DNA of 21,429 bases, from contig JBELMP010000024.1 of the NCBI GenBank assembly GCA_042095695.1, forward strand, positions 1-21,429. The letters run 5' to 3'. Position numbers and translations under genes: made by a program. This document shows, piece by piece, positions 7,942-14,359 of the stretch (position 1 is the stretch's first letter; each line of letters opens with the position of its first letter). Under the pieces are notes generated by a model. It was given only the letters and a program-made list of their open reading frames with translations. It did not search any database and was not told the DNA's origin. The DNA is from Maricaulis sp042095695 (lineage in GTDB: Bacteria; Pseudomonadota; Alphaproteobacteria; Caulobacterales; Maricaulaceae).

Positions 7942-8480
7942 GAGACGGTTACCTCCGCTTCCGCAAAGAAGGCCTGCAATTTCGCACGCCCTCGGTTCAC
8001 ATGGGACTTGACAGTCCCCAATGGTATTTTGAGCGTTTCCGCAGCTTCGCCATGCGACATGCCACAGGAATAGCACATCACGACAGCAGCCCGCTCATCT
8101 TCCTTCAGCGTCGCCAGGGCACGGTCAAGATCAACCACATTACCCATATCGCGCGGCGCTTCCGCCTCTTCCAGACCCGATTGAAACTTTTCCAGCACAC
8201 GTTCCGTGGATTTGCGCTTCCGGGCTGATTTCAGGAACTCAGTATAGGCGATCGAACACAGCCATGACTTGAAGCTTCCCGTCCCTTTGAAACTGCCAAT
8301 CTTCTCAAAGGCGCGAATAAATGTGTCCTGGGCCAGATCATCTGCGAGGGCGTGGTTGCGGCACATGCGCTGCAACATCCCGCGCACAAGGGCCTGGTGA
8401 CGACGGATCAGCTCTCCGAAAGCTGCGTCATTGCGCGTCGCAATAACCAGTGCTGTGAGTTCTGCGTCCGTCGCCGCCAT
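7938..8480 (-). CDS. ECF-type RNA polymerase sigma factor (module A)
   Basis: A 180-residue group IV sigma factor with only the sigma2 and sigma4 domains. Region 2 runs about 20-85 and includes the core-binding DDLAQDTF at 47-54. Region 4 runs about 115-172 with an HTH ending in GTVKSHVNRGR at 155-165. A CYSC pair at 136-139 lies just before the HTH; whether it has a redox role is unknown. ATG at 8480 has AGGA 9 nt upstream, and that AGGA overlaps the stop of the DUF6249-like gene 11 nt before it, suggesting coupling. It is followed by an ATGA overlap with the small membrane protein. It probably recognises the element at 8933-8966, by analogy with autoregulated ECF operons. The target regulon is unknown. 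Confidence 0.93.
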   Translation of the reverse strand: MAATDAELTALVIATRNDAAFGELIRRHQALVRGMLQRMCRNHALADDLAQDTFIRAFEKIGSFKGTGSFKSWLCSIAYTEFLKSARKRKSTERVLEKFQSGLEEAEAPRDMGNVVDLDRALATLKEDERAAVVMCYSCGMSHGEAAETLKIPLGTVKSHVNRGRAKLQAFFAEAEVTVS

Positions 8481-8491
8481 CGTGCCGGTTC

Positions 8492-8884
8492 CTAGGCCTC
8501 TTCCTTGTCTTTCTTTTTATTGGCCAGGCCAAACCCGACCAGGACAAGTCCGATAAAGCCCGGGAAGGCTGCGATCGCGCCCATGATCCGGAAAATCTCT
8601 TCATCACCCCCCAGACCACCAACCGTGTAGCCAAGCGTGATCAGGGCCGCGGCAACAGCCAGCAGGATGAGGCCGGATTTAAGATCACCATTGCCGCTTT
8701 CATTATGAGGCATGCCGAGGGCTCGGATGGTGTCGGGCGTCATTTGCTGTCCGCCCTTGATGGCCTCCTCTATCACCGAGAGGGTCGCCCGGCGACGCAC
8801 AGTCGACGCATTGAAGGCGATCCAGACAATCGCGACGACCATGATGAACGGCGACATCGCAACCAGCATCACGGGAATATCCAT
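8492..8884 (-). CDS. DUF6249-like three-helix membrane protein (module A)
   Basis: A 130-residue inner-membrane protein with hydrophobic segments at about 6-26, 68-88 and 98-118 and a Lys/Glu-rich C-terminal tail. Between helix 1 and helix 2 is a conserved-looking cytoplasmic stretch, a basic RRR followed by EEAIKGGQQMTPDTIRALG (about 39-57). This resembles the DUF6249 pattern and matches the equivalent stretch of the protein at 10478-10882. ATG at 8884 has AAGGAG six nt upstream. It is the first gene of module A, directly downstream of the shared promoter-like element, and the sigma gene follows 11 nt later. Function is unknown. Its place suggests a membrane component of the sigma circuit, for example a sensor or a regulon output. 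Confidence 0.78.
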   Translation of the reverse strand: MDIPVMLVAMSPFIMVVAIVWIAFNASTVRRRATLSVIEEAIKGGQQMTPDTIRALGMPHNESGNGDLKSGLILLAVAAALITLGYTVGGLGGDEEIFRIMGAIAAFPGFIGLVLVGFGLANKKKDKEEA

Positions 8885-8932
8885 TTTAGTCTCCTTACTT
8901 GGACCCGGCAGCCTCTTCGTGCCGCCTTATGA

Positions 8933-8966
8933 CCCTTAGATGCGCCTAAGGTCGATATTGGATGCA
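8933..8966 (-). promoter_or_regulatory. Candidate ECF promoter of module A, with overlapping inverted repeat
   Basis: On the minus strand, TGCATCCA (8966-8959), 19 nt and CTAAGGG (8939-8933) lie 48 nt before the DUF6249-like start. The same two blocks at the same spacing precede module B (10920-10953). This fits a bipartite -35/-10 element of an ECF sigma factor. Module A also has an inverted repeat CCTTAG-N6-CTAAGG (8934-8951) overlapping the -10 block, which module B lacks. No transcription start is known. Confidence 0.6.
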
Positions 8967-8972
8967 GCCTGC

Positions 8973-9530
8973 TCAGCCGATTATAGCAACACCGAACAGA
9001 TACATGTGGAGATTCATCAGGACTGGAACGACCAGGGCAGCAATTATGATCGCCGTGATATCCCCGCCCCAGCCCTTGACGACGGGAGGCGGGCTCTCCC
9101 GGAAGAGGGCCAGAACATAACAGCTTGCCGACCAGATCAGGAATCCGCCGAAGAGCAGGATATTGGCCGCTTCACCATTGACCAGAAGATGAGCAAGGGC
9201 CCATAGCGCCGTCCCCGCCAGCATGGGATGGCGAACCCAGCGGCGTATATGTCCGGGGGCATAGGCGGAAATCAGCAACAGCAGGCCGATCGGGACCAGA
9301 GTAAAGGCGAGATGACGCGACCAGTCCGGCGGGGTCCACCAGATCGGCGATGGGTGGGCGATAATCTTGCCATAGATGATCAACAGCAGACCGATAACAG
9401 ACGCTATGGAAAACAGGGATTTGTATAGCCCAGCCCCCAGCCGTGCCTGGATTTGCCCCTTCACGCCGGGAAACAGCGGGACGAAGTGCAGGCCGAGGAA
9501 AATGACAAGCCCCAGAACCAAGACGATCAT
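8973..9530 (-). CDS. NnrU-family integral membrane protein
   Basis: A 185-residue polytopic inner-membrane protein with about five or six helices. Family features include FLGLHFVPLF near 11-20, HPSPIWWTPPDW at 59-70, and the conserved WVRHPMLAG at 98-106 followed by WALAHLLVNGE at 110-120. NnrU proteins were named from nitric oxide/nitrite reductase gene clusters, but many alphaproteobacteria carry copies with no denitrification genes nearby, as here, so the function is open. ATG at 9530 has GGAGG five nt upstream; the TTG at 9542 was rejected. It sits between the two ECF modules and has its own promoter-like region with direct repeats at 9564-9585. It could be a target of either sigma factor or an independent gene. 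Confidence 0.85.
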   Translation of the reverse strand: MIVLVLGLVIFLGLHFVPLFPGVKGQIQARLGAGLYKSLFSIASVIGLLLIIYGKIIAHPSPIWWTPPDWSRHLAFTLVPIGLLLLISAYAPGHIRRWVRHPMLAGTALWALAHLLVNGEAANILLFGGFLIWSASCYVLALFRESPPPVVKGWGGDITAIIIAALVVPVLMNLHMYLFGVAIIG

Positions 9531-9563
9531 GGCGTCCTCCAAATGATCCTGCAGCGACTATAG

Positions 9564-9585
9564 GCGATTCACGCCGCGATTCACG
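9564..9585. repeat. Tandem 10-bp direct repeat with GANTC sites upstream of nnrU-like gene
   Basis: GCGATTCACG occurs twice (9564-9573 and 9576-9585) with a 2-bp spacer. Each copy holds GATTC, a GANTC site of the alphaproteobacterial CcrM methyltransferase. On the minus strand the repeats lie just upstream of TATAGT (9562-9557), a possible -10 for the nnrU-like gene, 27 nt before its ATG. A regulator site or a methylation-sensitive promoter is plausible but unproven. Confidence 0.5.
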
Positions 9586-9607
9586 GGCAGGCAGCAAAAA
9601 CCTGTGA

Positions 9608-9943
9608 CTAGAAGCGCAATAGCCGCGGCAGTCCTTGCCCGGCACGAATCCAGCGGGTCGCCAAAAGCGCAATCGATCCGGTCAGTACAAGGCAAATCGC
9701 CAGCACGGTCACGCTCTCGGAATTGGTCGCAAGCGCGCGCGCAATCGCCGGTGCCGAGAGAAGCAACGCGATGGCTAATACAAGGCCGAACAGGCTGCGC
9801 AGGGCGAATTCAATGCGGAACCGGCGCCTCGCGACGCTTTCCATCACAGCGACCCGGAAGGCGGGATCATAGGCGGGCACGGTATCCTCAGCGAAATATG
9901 CCGCCAGGGACACTGCGGGAATGTCGGATCGATCATCACTCAT
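9608..9943 (-). CDS. Small two-helix membrane protein, candidate anti-sigma factor (module B)
   Basis: A 111-residue protein of unknown family. It has an acidic N-terminal cytoplasmic segment (about 1-36), a basic SVARRRFR patch at 36-43, membrane helices at about 49-70 and 78-96, and a basic C-terminus. ATG at 9943 lies inside the end of the ECF sigma gene (8-nt overlap), with GGAG about 7 nt upstream. Layout, size and coupling match the protein at 7600-7941, although direct residue identity is low. No zinc-binding anti-sigma motif is present. I infer that it holds its sigma factor at the membrane; without a domain hit this remains a positional argument. Confidence 0.72.
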   Translation of the reverse strand: MSDDRSDIPAVSLAAYFAEDTVPAYDPAFRVAVMESVARRRFRIEFALRSLFGLVLAIALLLSAPAIARALATNSESVTVLAICLVLTGSIALLATRWIRAGQGLPRLLRF

Positions 9944-10469
9944 CGCTTGCTCCGAGTAGCTCAGCCAGGCGGGCGCGGCCGCGGCTCGCATGGGATTTTA
10001 CAGTCCCCAGCGGCATTTCCAAGATTTTTGCGGCATCGCCATGGCTCCAGCCTCCCCCAAGGCAAAGCGCGACCACGGCGCGCTGACCCTCCGGCAGCTT
10101 CGCCATGGCCTGTTGCAATGCCAGGTTCATATCAGCAGCAACGGCTGAAATTTCTGGCCGGTCTGCCTGCCATTGCGTGTCACGGACGCGCCGCCGCGCG
10201 GCACTGCGCGCCAGTGTCCGGGCCTTGTTCCAGGCCAGGCTGTGCAGCCAGGTCTTGAAATGCTCGGGTTGGCGCAGGCTGGCCAGTTTCTGCCAGGCGG
10301 CCAGAAAAGCCTCCTGGGCCAGGTCCTCGGCCTCGGCCGGTGACGGACATATGCGGCGCAAGAACTGCCTAAGCGCCTGTTGATGGCGATCAACCAGTCG
10401 CGAAAAAGCCGCGTCAGATCCGGACCGAGCCGCAGCGACAAGCGCAGCGTCCGACTTTTCCCCCGCCAT
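9936..10469 (-). CDS. ECF-type RNA polymerase sigma factor (module B)
   Basis: A 177-residue sigma2/sigma4-only factor. Region 2 includes EDLAQEAF at 48-55 and FKTWLHSLAWN at 71-81. Region 4 includes WSHGDAAKILEMPLGTVKSHASRGR at about 141-165. It is clearly related to the sigma factor at 7938-8480: both share (S)HG-AA--L--PLGTVKSH--RGRA in the recognition helix area, so overlapping promoter specificity is reasonable. ATG at 10469 lies 8 nt after the DUF6249-like stop, with no strong Shine-Dalgarno, which suggests coupled translation. The inter-domain linker is basic (AARRRVR) where module A has a more acidic one. Confidence 0.93.
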   Translation of the reverse strand: MAGEKSDAALVAAARSGSDAAFSRLVDRHQQALRQFLRRICPSPAEAEDLAQEAFLAAWQKLASLRQPEHFKTWLHSLAWNKARTLARSAARRRVRDTQWQADRPEISAVAADMNLALQQAMAKLPEGQRAVVALCLGGGWSHGDAAKILEMPLGTVKSHASRGRARLAELLGASDE

Positions 10470-10477
10470 GATCGCGC

Positions 10478-10882
10478 TCAGCCACGGCCCTTGAAAATCG
10501 CATTCGCCAGAAAGGCGATCGCCAGTACGCCCATGATCAAGGCGACAAAATAAGCCACCTCACCCATGCCGAGCAGACCGACATAGCCCTCAAAGGCGAA
10601 AACGCCGCCGAGACCCGCAAAGAGAAAGACCAGGAAGGCCGTGCCGGTGCCGCTCTGGCCGCCATCATTCTCCTCATCCCAGTTATACTGGTCTTCCCGC
10701 TCCAGATTGCGAATGAGATCAGCCGGTGGCTCCTTTCCCGCGGCCGCATAAGTCTTGAGCAGGTCGATTTTCGCGCGCGTGCGCTGATAGCGCATGAAGC
10801 TGGAGAACGCGCCCCCGAGCGTAAACAGGAAGGGAAGAAGCAGCCACCAATAGGTTGCAAACAAAGAACCGAAATCATCCAT
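10478..10882 (-). CDS. DUF6249-like membrane protein (module B)
   Basis: A 134-residue membrane protein with helices at about 12-30, 82-104 and 108-130. Between helix 1 and helix 2 is a basic YQRTRAKID stretch, then LLKTYAAAGKEPPADLIRNLE (about 41-61) and an acidic loop (DEENDGG). The AAGKxPPxDxIRxL pattern parallels the GGQQMTPDTIRALG segment of the module A protein, and the helix layout is the same, so the two are probably paralogues. ATG at 10882 has AAAGG nine nt upstream. It is first in module B, 37 nt after the promoter-like element. Function is unknown. Confidence 0.76.
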   Translation of the reverse strand: MDDFGSLFATYWWLLLPFLFTLGGAFSSFMRYQRTRAKIDLLKTYAAAGKEPPADLIRNLEREDQYNWDEENDGGQSGTGTAFLVFLFAGLGGVFAFEGYVGLLGMGEVAYFVALIMGVLAIAFLANAIFKGRG

Positions 10883-10919
10883 GGGGTGCGCCTTTCAAAA
10901 TGAGCAATACGTGTTTCGC

Positions 10920-10953
10920 CCCTTAGTCGCCGCCACGGTGAGGAATGGATGCA
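10920..10953 (-). promoter_or_regulatory. Candidate ECF promoter of module B
   Basis: On the minus strand, TGCATCCA (10953-10946), 19 nt and CTAAGGG (10926-10920) lie 37 nt before the DUF6249-like start. Both blocks and the spacer length are identical to those before module A (8933-8966), while most of the spacer differs. This is the pattern expected for a shared ECF promoter, with a -10 region close to CGACTAA. Confidence 0.6.
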
Positions 10954-10965
10954 TCGGGTTGAGAA

Positions 10966-11598
10966 TTATTGTTGCACCGGTGTGCGGCAGCAGCCCTCCA
11001 GCAGGCGGGTGCCGTTTTCCCGGTCATGGATATTGAGATAGGCCCGCCAGCCATAAGTCAGATCACTCATCCCGTCCGAACACTCCGCCCGGTCGATAAT
11101 CGCCAGACCGCTGGCCTCGCCCTCGATCTGGTAGGCATAGGGATAAAACCGGCCGGATGCGGTTCGGCCATCGCTAATCCGCGACGCCAGGGCTTCGCCC
11201 AGGGTCAGACCATCATAGAATTCCACGGCACCGCTTGTGCCCAGGCTCAGGCCCCAGAAGGGTTCGGTCCCGGCACATATAAATCCGCCCGGCGCGGCGG
11301 CTTCTCCGGCCGTCGGTCGCGGCATGGGCGCGAGATAGGCCATCGCGACCCATCCCTCGAGACCATCCACAATGATCCGGCCCCAGCCATTTTCTTCCTC
11401 GAGGATTTCCAGCATTTGCGCATCATGATCCAGCTCGGTGAGGATGGCGCTGACCGGATTAGCGGACGCTCGCACATTAAGCGTATCGACCATGTCGACA
11501 TTAATCACCCGATAAACCGGATAGTCAGCATGCGCCGGCACTGCGGTCAGCAATACCGCCATCGCGCCAATGCGCACTGAAGTCCGAATATCCCGCAT
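10966..11598 (-). CDS. Secreted SH3-domain / COG3650-like protein
   Basis: A 210-residue predicted periplasmic protein. It has a signal peptide at 1-24 with a likely AHA cleavage site. A bacterial SH3 domain follows at about 35-90 (TLNVRASANPVSAIL, then GWGRIIVDGLEGWVAMAYL), and a C-terminal domain at about 105-207 has the GTEPFWGLSL hallmark of COG3650-type proteins. Cysteines at 108, 173, 203 and 204 could form disulfides in the periplasm. SH3 domains of this kind often bind peptidoglycan or peptide ligands; the function here is unknown. ATG at 11598 has GAGGAGG about 7 nt upstream; an upstream TTG was rejected. It follows the GST-like gene by 42 nt and precedes module B, so readthrough into the sigma module is possible. 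Confidence 0.85.
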   Translation of the reverse strand: MRDIRTSVRIGAMAVLLTAVPAHADYPVYRVINVDMVDTLNVRASANPVSAILTELDHDAQMLEILEEENGWGRIIVDGLEGWVAMAYLAPMPRPTAGEAAAPGGFICAGTEPFWGLSLGTSGAVEFYDGLTLGEALASRISDGRTASGRFYPYAYQIEGEASGLAIIDRAECSDGMSDLTYGWRAYLNIHDRENGTRLLEGCCRTPVQQ

Positions 11599-11640
11599 CG
11601 CCCCCTCCTCTGCTTGGATCAATGCAGTCTGGTCATCAAA

Positions 11641-12717
11641 TCAGACCGGACGCAACTGACGATCATGCAGAACCGCACGGCTTTCGCGCAAATCCAGCCC
11701 GTCCACCGGCTGGTCCAGCATGTCCGTGCCCGCCCCCAGCCAGGTCCGGACATTCTGTTTGGCCGGATCACTAAGGGATGCAAATTGCTCGCGCAGGCGT
11801 TTCAGACAGGTCACCCGATAGGGCGAGACCGGAACCCGCCAGGCAATGTCATCAAGCGTGTATTCAACATGCGATGCCCGCGCATCATAGGCGGCCGCAT
11901 TGGCCTCCAGATAGGGCAGATACTCCGCACTCGCCATTGCAAAGAAGGGCGAAAGATCGCTTGGCACAACGCTTATCGGCGGTGAACCGCGCAGGCTTTC
12001 AGCGCTCGCTGCCCACAACCGGCTTGCCCATTCAAGCGTTCGCGGTGCCCGCTCTCGCATGATGGCCGCAGGCGTCGGGTCATTGGCAAAGTGGCGCTGA
12101 ACGGGTCCGAAGAGAGCAAAATCCGCCTCGCAGGGCCGCCGCCCCATGACATAGGGCCGGTCGTAAAACACCGTTTCAAGGATATCCAGCGTCCGCACAA
12201 AGAGTGCTTCAACCTGCGATCGTGTTGCCCTTCTGATCCCGTCCCTATGCAGGTAGTGCCGTTGTTGACGCAGGGTGATGAAGGCCCGCTTCAAAAGCAC
12301 CGGCGCAGGAATATCGCGCAGCAGACCACGCGCTAATTGCTCGCCCATGAGCCGCGCATCCTGGCTGAACGCCCAGCGATAATAGAGCGCCGGACGCCAT
12401 AACCACTCATCGAACAAATCCTCGAGGAGCAGGCTGGCAAAGCGCACATCATCGGTCTCCGCGTGCAGGCGCGGCTTTGGCCAGTACGCCTCGAAATGCG
12501 CGATGATCGCGGTGGTATCGGTCAGCCAGCTGCCATCAGGGCATTCCAGTTGCGGCATCTGGGCGATCCCGGTCGCCCGCGCGCAGCGCCGGAAATCCGC
12601 CATATCCATCTCTACAAATCGAAAGGGTATGCCCTTTGCGCGCAGATAGGCCTCAAGCTTTCCGGTGAAATAGGAGAGCCTGAGGCCGTGAAGAATATAG
12701 CGATCATCGCCTGCCAT
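11641..12717 (-). CDS. Glutathione S-transferase-like protein with long C-terminal extension
   Basis: A 358-residue cytoplasmic protein. The N-terminal thioredoxin-like GST domain (about 1-80) contains LSYFTGKLEAYLRAKGIPF, an AQMPQLECPDG segment with the expected cis-Pro, and an SW-TDTTAI glutathione-contact region. The helical C-terminal domain contains RPYVMGRRPCEADFALFGP, a typical GST motif around the N-capping box. About 100 further residues after the usual GST end (from roughly 255) have no recognised domain. The substrate is unknown. ATG at 12717 is used because the longer frame back to 12768 starts with TTG at the stop of the hydrolase; the Shine-Dalgarno here is weak. It probably forms an operon with the hydrolase upstream (51-nt gap). 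Confidence 0.82.
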   Translation of the reverse strand: MAGDDRYILHGLRLSYFTGKLEAYLRAKGIPFRFVEMDMADFRRCARATGIAQMPQLECPDGSWLTDTTAIIAHFEAYWPKPRLHAETDDVRFASLLLEDLFDEWLWRPALYYRWAFSQDARLMGEQLARGLLRDIPAPVLLKRAFITLRQQRHYLHRDGIRRATRSQVEALFVRTLDILETVFYDRPYVMGRRPCEADFALFGPVQRHFANDPTPAAIMRERAPRTLEWASRLWAASAESLRGSPPISVVPSDLSPFFAMASAEYLPYLEANAAAYDARASHVEYTLDDIAWRVPVSPYRVTCLKRLREQFASLSDPAKQNVRTWLGAGTDMLDQPVDGLDLRESRAVLHDRQLRPV

Positions 12718-12768
12718 GCCGGTATTCCATACGATTCCGTCCGGCTTGGCGAGACCGCGATACCCCAA

Positions 12769-14220
12769 CTAGAAGGGCAATTCGGTAAAGTCCGGCAATT
12801 CGACCGCAATCCGATCGGGAAGATCTGTCTGCGAATGCATGAAGGCGTGCATGACTTCGTGCACCTCTGTCGAGCTCATGAAGAGGTTATGTCCCGCATT
12901 CTCGACAGTGACGATGTGGACATTGCTCAGGCCTGACACAGCCTCGGCCTGCCCCGCCGGATAGGTCCTGCCATCGAGCGTCCCTGTAAGCACCAGAACC
13001 GGCCAGTCACCACGCGGATCCTGGCGAAAATCTTCGCCCAGATCATGCCCCTCCCAAACACCGGAGATTTGCGGCATCGGGAAGTTCAGATAGCCGCCAA
13101 CCAGCCCTTCCGCAGACTGGGCCTCGAAGCGAGCGCGCCGTTCCGGTGAGATACCAGACGCCAGATCCATGGCCGTCGACATGGGGCTTAGACCAATCGT
13201 CTGCCCCGGCTGATGCAGACGCTGAAGCATGCCGACGAGCAGGCGAGTATCGCCGGCATCCAGACTGGCATACAGCGCCAGAAGCAAGGCCGCATTCTGC
13301 GGATCCGCAATCATCATCGAGGCCATCTGCTGCGCATGATGACGCTGCACAAGCAGCTGGGCCGAACTTCCATCATCCTGCGGGATTTCAAGCAGGAGCG
13401 GCTCCGCCTCCAGACGCGCCTGGACCCGCCTCATCATGCCGACAATATCTGGATAGACCGCAGCCGCCGCTGGCTGTGTGTTGACCGCTGCCTGTAGACG
13501 GTCGAAATACGCATCCGTGCGCGCCGGCAGTTTGACGGTCTGATCCAGCCCTTCGACACCGGTGAGAATAATGCGCCCGAGCTGGTCCGGGATCTCATTC
13601 ATGGCGGCAAGAGCGAGGTGCGAGCCATAGGAAATCGCCCAGAGATCGATCCTATCCGCTCCGAGATGGGCACGCAGCGCCGCCAGATCGCGGGCGCTTT
13701 CACGGGTATTGTAACCCTGGATGTCAATGCCCTGTTCGCGCCAGAAAACACCGCATTCCACTACGGCTGCGCGATAGTCTGCCGCCAGATCTGCATCGGT
13801 TTGCAGGGCGAGATCATCACCCCCATAGCTGGACCGGCAGCGGGGCATGTCATTGGCGGATAATCCGGTGCCTCGCTGATCAAACGCAATGACATCGCCA
13901 TGCTGGCGCATCTGCATGAAAAGGTCGAAGCGGCGACCCTGGGCGGTGGCGGTCCCGGACCCGCCCGGTCCGCCAGCCAGATAAACGATCGGATTGCCCG
14001 GGGTCTGCGTCATCGCCGGGAAGCGCACATAGCCGATCTCGATCATGCGACTGTCGGGATCTGCACGGTTTTCCGGGACCAGAAAGCCGCCGCGCATGGC
14101 CTCTGCGGTCTCTCCGGACCGTGTTTCAAAAGTGATCGCCTCTTCGGCAGCCGCGGCGGGCTGGGTCAAAAGGGTTGAGCCGGCGAGCAAGCCGGCCATC
14201 ACGAGTGATGCGATTTTCAT
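12769..14220 (-). CDS. Secreted S33-type alpha/beta hydrolase (peptidase-like)
   Basis: A 483-residue alpha/beta-fold hydrolase of the tripeptidyl/prolyl-aminopeptidase (S33, TAP-like) type, predicted to be exported. The signal peptide covers about 1-25 (ending PAAAAEE). The oxyanion region is YLAGGPGGSG at 80-89, followed by FDQRGTGLS at 113-121. The nucleophile elbow AISYGS gives Ser197, with Ala where Gly is more usual in GxSxG. Asp416 (TGTLDGRTYP) and His444 (NAGHNLF) complete the triad. A helical cap lies between about 220 and 390. ATG at 14220 with GGAG upstream was chosen because it gives a good signal peptide; the frame is open upstream to 14331. It is divergent from the LytTR receptor gene, with a 10-bp inverted repeat between them, suggesting the receptor may control it. 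Confidence 0.9.
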   Translation of the reverse strand: MKIASLVMAGLLAGSTLLTQPAAAAEEAITFETRSGETAEAMRGGFLVPENRADPDSRMIEIGYVRFPAMTQTPGNPIVYLAGGPGGSGTATAQGRRFDLFMQMRQHGDVIAFDQRGTGLSANDMPRCRSSYGGDDLALQTDADLAADYRAAVVECGVFWREQGIDIQGYNTRESARDLAALRAHLGADRIDLWAISYGSHLALAAMNEIPDQLGRIILTGVEGLDQTVKLPARTDAYFDRLQAAVNTQPAAAAVYPDIVGMMRRVQARLEAEPLLLEIPQDDGSSAQLLVQRHHAQQMASMMIADPQNAALLLALYASLDAGDTRLLVGMLQRLHQPGQTIGLSPMSTAMDLASGISPERRARFEAQSAEGLVGGYLNFPMPQISGVWEGHDLGEDFRQDPRGDWPVLVLTGTLDGRTYPAGQAEAVSGLSNVHIVTVENAGHNLFMSSTEVHEVMHAFMHSQTDLPDRIAVELPDFTELPF

Positions 14221-14291
14221 TCCGCACTCCTGAGCGTTGCGATGTAACCTCCTCCACACTGCTCGCCGCGCTGTGGAATGCATGCCCAAAT

Positions 14292-14340
14292 CGGTAAACG
14301 GAGGGCTTCGCTCCATCAGCGGCAGCGACACCGTTTACCG
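14292..14340. promoter_or_regulatory. Perfect 10-bp inverted repeat in divergent promoter region
   Basis: CGGTAAACGG (14292-14301) and CCGTTTACCG (14331-14340) are exact reverse complements, separated by 29 bp, in the 139-bp gap between the S33 hydrolase and LytTR receptor genes. The right arm ends 19 nt before the LytTR start. Half-sites about four helical turns apart fit a dimeric regulator or a DNA-looping operator, possibly the LytTR protein itself. A long-loop RNA hairpin in the 5' leader is an alternative. Confidence 0.55.
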
Positions 14341-14359
14341 GCAGGACTAGGATAAGACG

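Noticed and set aside
12718..12768. N-terminal extension of the GST-like protein to 12768
   Set aside because: It would start with TTG directly at the hydrolase stop codon. The GST fold begins after the ATG at 12717.
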